From positions 1-41,389 of IMG/VR virus record IMGVR_UViG_3300032316_000299: a stretch of 41,389 nucleotides of DNA; one strand, 5' to 3'. Shown one piece after another: positions 1 to 8,476 of this stretch. A program made the position numbers and the translations under genes. Each line of letters starts with the position of its first letter. Position 1 is the stretch's first letter. The notes under the pieces were generated by a model. The model was given only the letters and a program-made list of their open reading frames with translations. It was not told the DNA's origin and ran no database searches. This stretch comes from a virus.

Positions 1-123
1 AGACACTAGAACAAGCTCTGGCATTTCCAGCGAAACACTACAGACTAGAACAATCAAAACACCCACAAAAACCAAAAGTCATTGGGCCCTCACTCTCAGG
101 CAAATCTACAGCCCCATAGAGGA
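1..123. repeat. Direct terminal repeat, left copy (or circular-assembly overlap)
   Basis: These 123 bases recur identically at the right end of the window. The match stops exactly at the last base, so the molecule is either circular (unit length 41266) or has a short direct terminal repeat. The repeat lies in a non-coding leader, apart from the last codons of the small ORF beginning at 41102, whose stop falls at bases 7-9 of this copy. Confidence 0.95.
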
Positions 124-556
124 GAGATCCCCATAACAGCTACTACCCCACTAGGAATCCACAGACCCCCCTAGGATCGCGTTTAAACAGGTTTAACCCC
201 CCTAGGAATGGAAGGGGGTAGGGCTGGAACTGGAGTAAAAAGAGGGGGCCCACTCCCCCATTCCCAAATTTTCCACAAAAACTTTTTCGCCCACTACTCA
301 CAATGCAAATCAAACTTAAACCTATCACTTACAGAACTAGCTCTGGAAGCGGAAAAGTGCCAGTTTTACCGGGGTTATACAAGACTTTGCCAAACAGAAA
401 AGTAGTACTTGGAAGTCCCTGTATAAATTTTTTTAGCCAAAACTTTTTGAGGTTGCTAGAATGCGGCTGTTGGTTAAGCAGTGACGTATTCACAAGATGG
501 TCTACTGTCGGACTGGGGGTTCTTGGTCGCCAACAACTTTTATTGAAAGGCATAGT
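10..556. other. Non-coding leader before the structural operon
   Basis: About 550 bases hold no ORF that looks real. The region has C- and G-tracts, including a GGGGG...CCCCC potential hairpin near 245-260, three copies of ACCCC(A/C)CTAGGA, and two similar A/T-rich stretches near 269-292 and 427-454 that share AAAACTTTTT. It faces the packaging and structural genes, so it could hold a late promoter, a terminase recognition site or both. I could not place a convincing -35/-10 pair. Confidence 0.55.
145..207. repeat. Three 12-bp direct repeats ACCCC(A/C)CTAGGA
   Basis: Copies start at 145, 165 and 196. The second and third are identical over 12 bases and the first differs at one. Start-to-start spacings are 20 and 31 bases, close to two and three helical turns. 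Between copies two and three is a GTTTAAAC palindrome. The pattern suits a protein-binding array (regulator or terminase), but no binding partner can be named from sequence. Confidence 0.6.
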
Positions 557-1111
557 ATGGAATGGACACTTGCTCACCCGTTGCATGATGTTGATGACAT
601 TGTTGAGTTAGCTGATGTTGAGTATGGTGCGGAGGCTGATGGGATCTTGGAGAGGGACAGGAATGTGTTCCGTAAGAATGTGACCATTGCTGCTACTGTT
701 CAGTTGTTTGACAAGGGTCGTGAGTTCTTGGCTGTTTGTCGGACTAAGCCTGAATACAAAACGGTGGTGGTTGATGGATTTATTGACCACGAGTTAACTG
801 AGTCGAAGCTTCTTGCTTACTGTTGGTTTGACCGTGGTGGTTATACTACATACTCCAATAAGGAGATTAGTAATGCCAAGTTTCACCATGTTGATTTGAA
901 TCTTTCTGTAAGACAGAAGATTAAGTTAATCAATGAGATGATTGATCAACATATATTGTGGGCAAATAGTTGGGGTATTCCGATTATCTGTTCAACAAGT
1001 ATTCGTAAAGAGCATGATGGGTTTATGAAGATTCACAAGAAGCGTGGATTTACTGTTCATGGAAGCTATGCTTGGATAAAGACTGAAGACGGTCTGAAAG
1101 GTATCAAATGA
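557..1111 (+). CDS. GNAT-like (acetyltransferase-fold) phage protein
   Basis: A 184-residue protein at the head of the rightward structural operon. The ATG at 557 is chosen because AAAGG lies at the right distance upstream; an in-frame extension to 497 has no ribosome site. The second half resembles the GNAT fold: a strand-helix block around residues 109-150 (HHVDLNL, then a long helix), then HKKRGFTVHGSYAWIK near residues 160-176, like the last strand-helix-strand of acetyltransferases. Proteins of this kind sit near terminase genes in several podoviruses, sometimes as virion components. The acetyl acceptor, if any, is unknown. The stop overlaps the next start (ATGA), so the two genes are translationally coupled. 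Confidence 0.6.
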   Translation: MEWTLAHPLHDVDDIVELADVEYGAEADGILERDRNVFRKNVTIAATVQLFDKGREFLAVCRTKPEYKTVVVDGFIDHELTESKLLAYCWFDRGGYTTYSNKEISNAKFHHVDLNLSVRQKIKLINEMIDQHILWANSWGIPIICSTSIRKEHDGFMKIHKKRGFTVHGSYAWIKTEDGLKGIK

Positions 1112-1602
1112 AAATCCCAAAAGATGCTGATATTCTGTTTGGTGAGATAAGGCCAGAGGGTACGAATGTTACTGATGCTGATAAGCTTGCCCAGAAAAAA
1201 GAATATCTGGCAAGAAAAAGGGCTCAGAAAAAGGCAATGGCTTTGGCTACTGGTGAGAAGTTTCCTAAGGAATCAAAGACATCTGAAGCTCCTAGGAGTA
1301 AACTCAAATCGATTGTCAACAGGGTTACTGAGTACGGTGCTTTGTTCAACAAACTGAATGAGGAGAGGCTGGCAAAGGGTCTGCCTCCACTGAAGACAGC
1401 GATGGAGGTACTGATTGATGCGATGCAATCTGATGAAATTGATATCAAGGATAAAGCCCGTATTGCTGATAAGCTGGCTCCGTTTGAATCATCTCGTGCC
1501 CCAATCATTTCTATTGAGCATGTGAACAACGTGAATAAAGAGGAAGAGGTGTCTGCTGATGATGCCTTGGACGACTTCTTGACGGCTTTGCGTAAAGTGT
1601 GA
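1108..1602 (+). CDS. Candidate terminase small subunit
   Basis: A 164-residue, highly charged, mostly helical protein. The N-terminal third is Lys/Arg rich. Residues about 95-130 (KTAMEVLIDAM, then DIKDKARIADKLAPFESS) resemble the helical segment ending in an 'AxxLAPYE' turn that I associate with small terminase subunits, which recognise the packaging site and load the motor. Position supports this: it lies in the same operon as, and upstream of, the large subunit, though four small genes intervene. An acidic tail ends the protein. The alternative is an unrelated DNA-binding structural protein. No other gene here is a better candidate. Confidence 0.55.
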   Translation: MKIPKDADILFGEIRPEGTNVTDADKLAQKKEYLARKRAQKKAMALATGEKFPKESKTSEAPRSKLKSIVNRVTEYGALFNKLNEERLAKGLPPLKTAMEVLIDAMQSDEIDIKDKARIADKLAPFESSRAPIISIEHVNNVNKEEEVSADDALDDFLTALRKV

Positions 1603-1631
1603 TAATTCAGATACTTTCATGAAAGGTTAGT

Positions 1632-1898
1632 ATGTCCACTAATTTCCTGTACGCCCAATCGCCTAACCGCACGGGCAATGTCTCTAAGCACTGCCCAACC
1701 AAATCTGGCGGCTCTACCAATGTAACGGGCCCTAAGCACGGCGTGTCTGGCCCTACTGGTCAACAGGGCGCTCCTAAAGCTACTGGCAACATTGCTAGTC
1801 GCAACCAAAAAGTTCAGGTCAGCACCCATGCTGATTACTGTGGCTGCATCAAGAATGATGGCTACATGGATAAATCAACCAAAAACTACCTGGGGTAA
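1632..1898 (+). CDS. Small Gly/Thr-rich protein of unknown function
   Basis: 88 residues, preceded by AAAGG with good spacing. The protein is low in hydrophobic residues and rich in Gly, Thr, Ser, Asn and Pro. A CGC pair lies near the C-terminus (YCGCIKNDGYMDK). I do not recognise a family. Its place between the packaging genes, with the same strand and tight spacing to the next ORF, suggests a head or packaging accessory protein, but nothing in the sequence shows a specific activity. Confidence 0.6.
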   Translation: MSTNFLYAQSPNRTGNVSKHCPTKSGGSTNVTGPKHGVSGPTGQQGAPKATGNIASRNQKVQVSTHADYCGCIKNDGYMDKSTKNYLG

Positions 1899-1901
1899 AT
1901 C

Positions 1902-2132
1902 ATGTCTTACGGAAAAGTAATCTCTGGCGGCAAGCAAATGACCAATGGTCTGACCAAAGGCATCAACAACAAGCTGAAAAGCTTTGAAGAGAGCCACAAG
2001 AACTCCCTGGTTCTGGCTACTGCTGTTGGCAAAGCTTTCAACCAAAACCCTCTTTCTGACAACCACTTGAATAACATCAACGTGGCGGCAGCTAAGAAGT
2101 TCACCACGCCGAAGCTTCCAGCCAAGGTATGA
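1902..2132 (+). CDS. Small basic protein of unknown function
   Basis: 76 residues, Lys/Asn rich, beginning MSYGKVISGGKQM and ending PKLPAKV. It starts three bases after the previous stop and its own stop overlaps the next start as ATGA, so it belongs to one translationally coupled run. No signal peptide or membrane segment is visible. A basic, probably partly disordered protein in this position could be a packaging accessory, but I do not recognise it. Confidence 0.6.
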   Translation: MSYGKVISGGKQMTNGLTKGINNKLKSFEESHKNSLVLATAVGKAFNQNPLSDNHLNNINVAAAKKFTTPKLPAKV

Positions 2133-2392
2133 TTCCAAAAACGACCAAAGGCAAGGGCGCAAATTATCGCTCTACCGAAAAGGGTGCTGGCATGACAGCC
2201 AAAGGTCGTGCCGCATACAACAAGAAGACGGGGAGTAATTTGAAGGCCCCGGCTCCTAATCCAAAAACGAAAGCAGACGCTGGCCGCAAGGCTTCTTTCT
2301 GCGCTCGTATGTCTGGCATGCCGGGCCCGATGAAAGACGAAAAAGGTCGCCCAACTCGGAAGGCGGCATCTCTAAAGAATTGGAACTGTTAA
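2129..2392 (+). CDS. Small basic DUF6321-like phage protein
   Basis: 87 residues and very basic. The run KGKGANYRSTEKGAGMTAKG, and the later FCARMSGMPGPMKDEKGRP followed by a terminal KNWNC, match a small protein I recall from many environmental phages and annotated DUF6321. Its function is unknown. The start is fixed by the ATGA overlap with the preceding gene. High Lys/Arg content suggests nucleic-acid contact, but this is inference. Confidence 0.65.
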   Translation: MIPKTTKGKGANYRSTEKGAGMTAKGRAAYNKKTGSNLKAPAPNPKTKADAGRKASFCARMSGMPGPMKDEKGRPTRKAASLKNWNC

Positions 2393-2429
2393 GCAGTTTT
2401 GATAATCAGTAACTTAACCCAGGAATAGT

Positions 2430-3071
2430 ATGGCAACGTATGATATTGAAGCATTGAAGGCAGACCTCCCAACCGCCAAAGATCTTGCTCAGTTTGTCTA
2501 TGACAAGGTAGGCATCTCTTTGGACTTGGTTGGTAAGCCTAAAGAAGACCAGTACATGGTCGCTCGTAACGCCTTGGAAGGCAAGAAGGTTCCCACTGAT
2601 TTCCAGACGGACCTGAACCCTTACATTGACCGCAAAGAGTTGATCCCTGTTGACGAGAAGAAAAAGATTCCTCCTCGCTCAACAGATCTTCCCGATGAAG
2701 GCTCCCAGGTTCATTTCTTTGGTGCGACCAACATGCCTCACCCGACAGAACCTCAGTCTGACAAGAAGGTGCAAATCAATTTCCGCAAGTACGACAATGG
2801 CGTTATCACTTTTCAAGTGACTGGCCCTATTGAGCAGATTGCTGTTGGTGAACGGATTAACAAGTTTGGTCAAAAGCAGCCCGAGAAGTACTCTTGGCTT
2901 GACCCTCGGACAGAGGAGATCTTGCTGCGCCGACCTGATGGCACTTTCACTGAAAAGGGCCGTGGCTTGTATGCGTTCTGTATTGGCGAAAAAGGTGGCG
3001 GCATTTGGACTTTGATTGACCGCAACGTAATGAACATCGCTGAGAAGAACGTCACGAATCCGTGGGCGTAA
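2430..3071 (+). CDS. Conserved structural-region protein, unknown function
   Basis: 213 residues; AGGAATAGT precedes the ATG as a ribosome site. The N-terminus is a helical segment (residues 5-65); the middle is Pro-rich and the C-terminal half looks like beta strands with charged loops (VQINFRKYDNGVITFQVTGPIEQIA). No catalytic motif stands out. Its stop shares one base with the next ATG (TAATG), so it is coupled to the small gene that leads into terL. It is probably a structural or assembly protein by position only. Confidence 0.65.
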   Translation: MATYDIEALKADLPTAKDLAQFVYDKVGISLDLVGKPKEDQYMVARNALEGKKVPTDFQTDLNPYIDRKELIPVDEKKKIPPRSTDLPDEGSQVHFFGATNMPHPTEPQSDKKVQINFRKYDNGVITFQVTGPIEQIAVGERINKFGQKQPEKYSWLDPRTEEILLRRPDGTFTEKGRGLYAFCIGEKGGGIWTLIDRNVMNIAEKNVTNPWA

Positions 3072-3259
3072 TGGAAGATCATTCAACCATCTTCCGTCAG
3101 AAGTTGTCAGCCCAAGCAGAGGCTTGTGCAAGGAAAACATTAGAGTGGCTGCAAAAGGATCTTCAAGGAGATCGTGTATTGCAACCTGAAGATGTCTACT
3201 ACCTTGCTTCTGCTGCTGACCTCTTGCTGACCATGCGTGACGCATATGGCAAAAAGTGA
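3071..3259 (+). CDS. Small helical protein upstream of terL
   Basis: 62 residues, starting at the ATG that overlaps the previous stop (TAATG). It is predicted helical throughout, with alternating charged and hydrophobic residues (FRQKLSAQAEACARKTLEWLQKDL), and ends in AYGKK. It overlaps the large terminase start by 14 bases, which suggests coupled translation. A role as a packaging accessory is possible from position, but no family is recognised. Confidence 0.6.
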   Translation: MEDHSTIFRQKLSAQAEACARKTLEWLQKDLQGDRVLQPEDVYYLASAADLLLTMRDAYGKK

Positions 3260-4838
3260 AGCCAGTGATTACATACAGCCCATTTACAAAGATCGGGCGT
3301 TAAAACATCTTGTGAAGTTGGCTGGTGGTAAGGCTGCTATTAAGTACCTAGACGCTGACCAACTACGCAAGATGAAGGGGGCAAGGGATGTAATTGCCAA
3401 GGACATGCAGTTCAATACGTTGAAGTGGTTTCGGCCATTCAAGTATCAGACTGCATTCTTTGAGACTGGCGCCAACTACTCCCGCAGGGGAATGATTGCA
3501 GCCAACCGTTCTGGCAAAACAATCGCCTCTACCTACGAGACTGCTTACCACCTGACGGGCAGATACCCAAAGGGCTGGAAAGGCAAGAAGTGGGACAAAC
3601 CTATTATTGCGATGTGTTCTGGTGAATCCTGGGAACAGGTCGCCAAGACATTGCAAAGCAAACTGCTTGGATGTGATGACATCAAGCAATCCTACAAATT
3701 AGGAACAGGCTCTATACCGCTTGAATGTATTGACGATAAGTCATACAGAACGGATGGGGCTAACGTCCTGTCTATTGAAGTCTGGCATGAATCTGGTGGC
3801 AAATCAAAACTGTATTTCTCAAACTACACCCAACAAGTGCGTCACTTGCAGGGTTTTGAGCTTGACCTTGTCGTCTTGGATGAGCAACCACCAGACGAAG
3901 TGTTCTCGGAGCTTGTTGTCCGTACCGCACAGCGTAATGGACAGGTCATGTGTTCATTCACTCCGCTCAAGGGTATGTCAGGACTCGTTCGTAAGTTCTG
4001 GGACAAGATCGATGGCTACACCCATGTTCGAGTGACTTGGGACGACATCCCGTTTGAAAACGAGTGGGGTGAAAAGTTCTTTAGCCAACAAGAACGTGAT
4101 CAACTGTCCCGAGACTTTATGCCTTGGGAGCGTGACTGCCGAATCAAGGGCATTCCTTTGGTTGGCAAGGGTGTGGTGTTCCCAATCCTTAATTGGCCGA
4201 CATACAAGGCAACCGACATTGATTTGAAGAACGATCCTAAGCTCGAGCGCTTGATTTCGTTTGACTTGGGTATCCGAAACGATCCAACGGTGATTAGCTT
4301 CTTTTTCCGCAACCCTGTGGAAGAGGTTATTTACCTGCACCGACAGATCAAGATTCCTCAAGGGGAAACGCCTGATGAGTACGTCCATTATTTGATGGAC
4401 AGGGAATCTAAGGGACTTCCGATTGCTTTGCCACACGATGCAGCCCAGGCTGGGCGGTATACTTTGACGGAACAGTCTGTCCGTGAGGTGTTTGAAGACA
4501 ACTATGGCCTAAATTGCATTCCCGGTGCTATATTGAACCCAGTTAACGACCAAGGTAAGGTAACCAACCATAAGTCTTACGGAATCAATATAATGCGGAT
4601 GGGAATGGAACGTGGCACATTGATGATAAATGAGTCGTGTGTTGATTTTCTTGACGAAGCAAGGAACTACGCTATTGATGATGCTGGCAGGTTCAGTGAT
4701 CCTGACGATCATATTGACTCTGCCCGTATTGGCATCCTAGCGTTGATCCAAGGTCATGGGGAATCTACGGTCAGTCGGGCCAACACTTTTCAATACCGCC
4801 GTCCAACCCCTGTTGATGGCAAGGTGCAAAGGATTTAA
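3246..4838 (+). CDS. terL: Terminase large subunit (DNA-packaging ATPase/nuclease)
   Basis: A 530-residue motor protein that pumps DNA into the prohead and cuts it at the end of packaging. The Walker A motif AANRSGKT is at residues 85-92 and Walker B LVVLDE at 208-213, followed by FTPLKG as the coupling motif. The C-terminal RNase H-like nuclease begins with ISFDLGIRND (Asp340) and ends with a late acidic cluster, DDHIDSARIG, near residue 497. ATG 3246 is preferred over GTG 3237. The length is normal for podovirus large terminases. The portal gene follows after two bases. Confidence 0.95.
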   Translation: MAKSEASDYIQPIYKDRALKHLVKLAGGKAAIKYLDADQLRKMKGARDVIAKDMQFNTLKWFRPFKYQTAFFETGANYSRRGMIAANRSGKTIASTYETAYHLTGRYPKGWKGKKWDKPIIAMCSGESWEQVAKTLQSKLLGCDDIKQSYKLGTGSIPLECIDDKSYRTDGANVLSIEVWHESGGKSKLYFSNYTQQVRHLQGFELDLVVLDEQPPDEVFSELVVRTAQRNGQVMCSFTPLKGMSGLVRKFWDKIDGYTHVRVTWDDIPFENEWGEKFFSQQERDQLSRDFMPWERDCRIKGIPLVGKGVVFPILNWPTYKATDIDLKNDPKLERLISFDLGIRNDPTVISFFFRNPVEEVIYLHRQIKIPQGETPDEYVHYLMDRESKGLPIALPHDAAQAGRYTLTEQSVREVFEDNYGLNCIPGAILNPVNDQGKVTNHKSYGINIMRMGMERGTLMINESCVDFLDEARNYAIDDAGRFSDPDDHIDSARIGILALIQGHGESTVSRANTFQYRRPTPVDGKVQRI

Positions 4839-4840
4839 TC

Positions 4841-7003
4841 ATGCTGGATAAACAGAACATAATCGTTGAATACATCGAAGCACCTTCCGGTAACAAAGGA
4901 ATTGTTTTCCAAGTTGCACACGAGGTGTATTTGAAAATGGTGGATTACTTGCGATTGACGCAAGCAAAGAATACTTTTAACCGACTTTCTGATTATCATT
5001 ACCTAAATATTGCCGTTAGCAACTCTACTGAGCCAATCAGGGGCATTGATTACATCCATCCTGTTGTTACTCCAGGTGTTGATTACGCTACTGCCATCAT
5101 TACCAAGTGCCTGATGCCCAACGGCAAGGTTAACTTTGAGTTTGAACGGTTCAGTGAGATGGACAGTGCCCAAGCCAATCAGGCTACTGAGATGGTCAAG
5201 TATATGATCAACTCAAAGAATGATTCATATGCTTGTATCCGTGATTGGGCACAAGATTCATTGCTTCACAAGAACGGCATCATCATGGTGTCGCCTGTTC
5301 GTGAACCTATCACCCAATACAAAGAAGTTGAAGGCACACGGGATCAGTTGCGAGTCTTTGAGACTATGGCCGCTGAAAAAGGTCTGACAGTTAAGCGTCA
5401 AAACATGCGAAAGATTGACGTTGACCTTGAAACTGTTATGCAGGACATGATGAATCCTGATGACGAGCCTGGAACTGTGCAAGAAGAAGTGAACGAGGCT
5501 ATTTCGGCCAACACTGTGTACCGTGCCAAGTACAAGATGACAGGTTTCTCAACTTCTGTCCGTATCAAACACGTTGCCCAACACTACTTTGTGTGCAACC
5601 CCACAATTCCCAACATTCAAGATCAAGATTTTGTTGGCTTTTACGATCCAATGACTCTGCACGAGTGCAAAGCGCAGTTTCCTTACATTGACCTAGAAAA
5701 AATGGCTGAACACGCAGCCTATGGTCCTGCTGGAGCTTACCAAGCAGGTGCATTGGAAAACGACCTTGCTTTGCATGCCCGTGACTCCACTCCTGTTCCC
5801 GGTCAAGGTGTAATCGCATCTGCTGGTGCTGACAAGTTCAGCCGAGTCATCATGTTGACCACAGCATGGATTCGCAAAGACGTTGACAACGATGGAGAAG
5901 AGGAAATCGTTGAGGTTTGCTTCTCTGGCTCGTATGTTCTGTACGTCAAAGAGGTGGATTTCATCCCATTGGCGGCAATGTGCCCAAAACCCATCACTGG
6001 CAACTTCTTTGGTTACTCCCTTGCAGAGCGCCTTGTGCCTATGCAGGAATACGCCACATCAATTGCCCGTGCTGAGATGGCTTTTGCCATGCAGTCGTCT
6101 ACACCTCGCATTGGCGTAAACCCAGAGTTTATGGATGCCGAGGAGATCCAACGTGGCGTGTCTGCCATGTTTATCTTGGACCGTAAGTTTGACCCTGCCA
6201 AGCACATCTATGAGTTTGCACCAATGCAAGGCAACTTGGCTTATGTCCAATCGTCCATGCAGCGTTTTGAAGCTGACAAGATGGCAATGATTGGCATGAC
6301 AAGCCCCAACGATGTGTTGAACCCTGAAGTAATGAAGGACGGCAACTCGGGCTTTAAGCTGCAACTGGCTATGGGACCAAACCAGCTTATCCAAGACGAG
6401 ATGGTCAAGAACTGTGCCATTGGCTTGCGTGACATGATCTACATTGTCTGGAAAACATTGATCCAGTACTCTGACGATTACAACATTCAGCAGTTGGCAG
6501 GTGTTTGTGCCAAAGGGGCTCCATTTATGGATGCCATCTCAATGGAAAACTACGAATTCATTGACCGCAAGCTGATTAACATTGATTTGGCTCTTGGTTT
6601 TATGTCTGATGAGAACCGTTTGACCCGCCAACAATTGATTGGTCAGGCTCAACAGCAGTTTACCCAGGCCATGATGATGCTGGACCCAAGTGTTCCTGAA
6701 ATGTTTGTCAAACTGCGCCGACCTTTTGAAGATACTCTGCGTGTCTTGGGTGTTAAGGACGTTGATGCCTACTTGCCAACATTGGAAGAAGCTGCAAAGA
6801 TTATGCAAGCTCAAGCCGAGAAGGGTCCAAGCGCAGAACAGCAGAAACTTCAGTCTGAAACAGATTTGAACAAAGCCAAGATTGAAGACACAATGGCAAA
6901 CACTTACTTCACCCAGAAGAAGTCTGAGGATATTGACACAGACAACATGTTTGAGGCTTTGGCTGCTAAACGGGGTAAACTTACTTCAGTTCAAGTTGAT
7001 TAA
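4841..7003 (+). CDS. Portal protein (head-tail connector)
   Basis: 720 residues, placed directly after the large terminase and before the scaffold and capsid genes, the canonical portal position. It forms the dodecameric ring through which DNA enters and leaves the head. The sequence is of the large podovirus type: a mixed alpha/beta stem region, a long helical segment around residues 560-650, and a C-terminal coiled-coil 'barrel' region rich in Gln, Ala, Glu and Lys (QAQAEKGPSAEQQKLQSETD). There is no frameshift or internal stop. The family call rests on order, size and composition, not on a short diagnostic motif. Confidence 0.85.
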   Translation: MLDKQNIIVEYIEAPSGNKGIVFQVAHEVYLKMVDYLRLTQAKNTFNRLSDYHYLNIAVSNSTEPIRGIDYIHPVVTPGVDYATAIITKCLMPNGKVNFEFERFSEMDSAQANQATEMVKYMINSKNDSYACIRDWAQDSLLHKNGIIMVSPVREPITQYKEVEGTRDQLRVFETMAAEKGLTVKRQNMRKIDVDLETVMQDMMNPDDEPGTVQEEVNEAISANTVYRAKYKMTGFSTSVRIKHVAQHYFVCNPTIPNIQDQDFVGFYDPMTLHECKAQFPYIDLEKMAEHAAYGPAGAYQAGALENDLALHARDSTPVPGQGVIASAGADKFSRVIMLTTAWIRKDVDNDGEEEIVEVCFSGSYVLYVKEVDFIPLAAMCPKPITGNFFGYSLAERLVPMQEYATSIARAEMAFAMQSSTPRIGVNPEFMDAEEIQRGVSAMFILDRKFDPAKHIYEFAPMQGNLAYVQSSMQRFEADKMAMIGMTSPNDVLNPEVMKDGNSGFKLQLAMGPNQLIQDEMVKNCAIGLRDMIYIVWKTLIQYSDDYNIQQLAGVCAKGAPFMDAISMENYEFIDRKLINIDLALGFMSDENRLTRQQLIGQAQQQFTQAMMMLDPSVPEMFVKLRRPFEDTLRVLGVKDVDAYLPTLEEAAKIMQAQAEKGPSAEQQKLQSETDLNKAKIEDTMANTYFTQKKSEDIDTDNMFEALAAKRGKLTSVQVD

Positions 7004-7012
7004 GGTATTGCA

Positions 7013-7330
7013 ATGAAAAGCTTGGTATATAGAATTCGTGAGTATTTCAACAAGCGGACAAAATCCGCAGATTCAAGTAAAGGAGCCGATGTACATCGAA
7101 AAACTCTAGCTATTGAAAACGGGGAGTGCGCTTCCCGCCTCATTAAGAATGAGGATTTTGCACTGTTGTTCAACCTTTACAGGTTTAACTTACTGGAACG
7201 GTTAGAAGATTGTCGAACCGATCCAGAACGCATCGAAAATGCATTTAATGTTGCTGGAGTACGAGATTTCATCGGTTTTATTGAGAAAATCGAATATCTT
7301 GGAAAAGTGGCGCAGAAAACAAACACTTAA
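7013..7330 (+). CDS. Small head-region protein, unknown function
   Basis: 105 residues between the portal and scaffold genes. It is mainly helical and basic at the N-terminus (SLVYRIREYFNKRTKS), and ends with the stretch VRDFIGFIEKIEYLGKV. A gene of this size between portal and scaffold is common in podoviruses, where it is usually hypothetical. There is no membrane segment and no cysteine cluster. Confidence 0.65.
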   Translation: MKSLVYRIREYFNKRTKSADSSKGADVHRKTLAIENGECASRLIKNEDFALLFNLYRFNLLERLEDCRTDPERIENAFNVAGVRDFIGFIEKIEYLGKVAQKTNT

Positions 7331-7346
7331 CCAAAGAGAGTAAACT

Positions 7347-8462
7347 ATGTCAGACGTAATCACGCAAGTGACCGCCCCTGAGCAAACTGGTGTGGCGAAT
7401 CCCGCCGATGCTATCGCTGCAATGATTGCCGCTAACAAGCGTAACAATCCGCAACCCGATGGCAGTTCTCCACCACCAGCCGGACAAGAAAAGGCGCAAG
7501 CCCAATCCCCGGAGGCGGCTCCTGTTGAGGGGGTCGAACCTGAAGATGGCAGTTCAGTTGAGTCGGATGCCGCAGAGTCAGAAGTTGAAGCTGAGTCCTC
7601 CAATGGAGTAAACGAAGCAGTCGATTTCTTGGAGTTTGCGAAAGAGAATCCTGACGTAATGTTGAAGATTCCCAACAAGGACGCAGAAGGCGGCTTTGTA
7701 GAGTTAACAGCAGAACGTGCGGCTTCTATTCTGGGTCAAGGTAGTGCTATCCATGAAAATGCTCGTAAGCTTAAAGCTGAAAAAGCAGATTTTGAAGAGT
7801 ATGAATCGAAGCGCAAGAGTGAACTTGATGGTTTGCAGATAGGCTTGGAGTTGACAATCGTTCCGCAGTTGCAATCAGCTGCTGATGAACTGGTTACCAT
7901 CCAAGAATATAACCAGCAATGGTCGCAAATCTATCAAAACACGACTGATCCGACAGAACGGAGCCGTGCCGAAGCAGCAATGCGTCAAAACGCTCAGTTG
8001 ATTGAAGAGAAGTCGCAGTTTATTAGAGCGAATCGGCCTAAAGTTGAACAGTTCTATCAGCATCGGTCTGCAATGGTCCAAGAAACCTTGGAAAAAGCCA
8101 GACAGTCGTTTACTGACAAAGAGTTGAGCAACAAGGCTGTCTTTGGTGAGATTCGTGAGAAGCTTACTAAGGACTGGAAAGGTGCAAGCGGATCGTTTGT
8201 TCCTGGTGTGCCAAACATTGATTTGGTGTCCAGTGATGAATTTCTGCTGGGTCTGCTCCGGGATGGAATGAAGTTCCGGGAAGGGCCTAAGGTCAAGAAT
8301 GCTGGTGGATCTCTAGCTGCTGCTAGTCGATCAGTTGCCAAGGCCAAAACCGCTCCAGATAACGAGATGGAAAAACTTCAAAAGCAAGCTAAGTCTGGCG
8401 ATAAGAATGCAGCACGCGATCTTTTAGCAACCATGCTTGCAGCAAATAAACGCAAGCGTTAA
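7347..8462 (+). CDS. Capsid scaffold / assembly protein candidate
   Basis: 371 residues, directly before the major capsid gene. Residues 1-90 are Pro/Ala/Glu rich and probably disordered (SPEAAPVEGVEPEDGSSVE); the rest is a long helical, coiled-coil-like region full of Glu, Lys and Gln (HENARKLKAEKADFEEYESK). The C-terminus is basic (LAANKRKR). An acidic, helical protein with a short basic tail just upstream of the coat gene is the classic profile of scaffolds such as T7 gp9, whose C-terminus contacts the coat. A protease role is not indicated, as no catalytic motif is seen. Confidence 0.75.
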   Translation: MSDVITQVTAPEQTGVANPADAIAAMIAANKRNNPQPDGSSPPPAGQEKAQAQSPEAAPVEGVEPEDGSSVESDAAESEVEAESSNGVNEAVDFLEFAKENPDVMLKIPNKDAEGGFVELTAERAASILGQGSAIHENARKLKAEKADFEEYESKRKSELDGLQIGLELTIVPQLQSAADELVTIQEYNQQWSQIYQNTTDPTERSRAEAAMRQNAQLIEEKSQFIRANRPKVEQFYQHRSAMVQETLEKARQSFTDKELSNKAVFGEIREKLTKDWKGASGSFVPGVPNIDLVSSDEFLLGLLRDGMKFREGPKVKNAGGSLAAASRSVAKAKTAPDNEMEKLQKQAKSGDKNAARDLLATMLAANKRKR

Positions 8463-8476
8463 TCAGGAGTTTCCTC

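Noticed and set aside
497-556. Upstream start for the GNAT-like gene at 557
   Set aside because: The 20 extra codons lack a ribosome site, while AAAGG precedes the ATG at 557.
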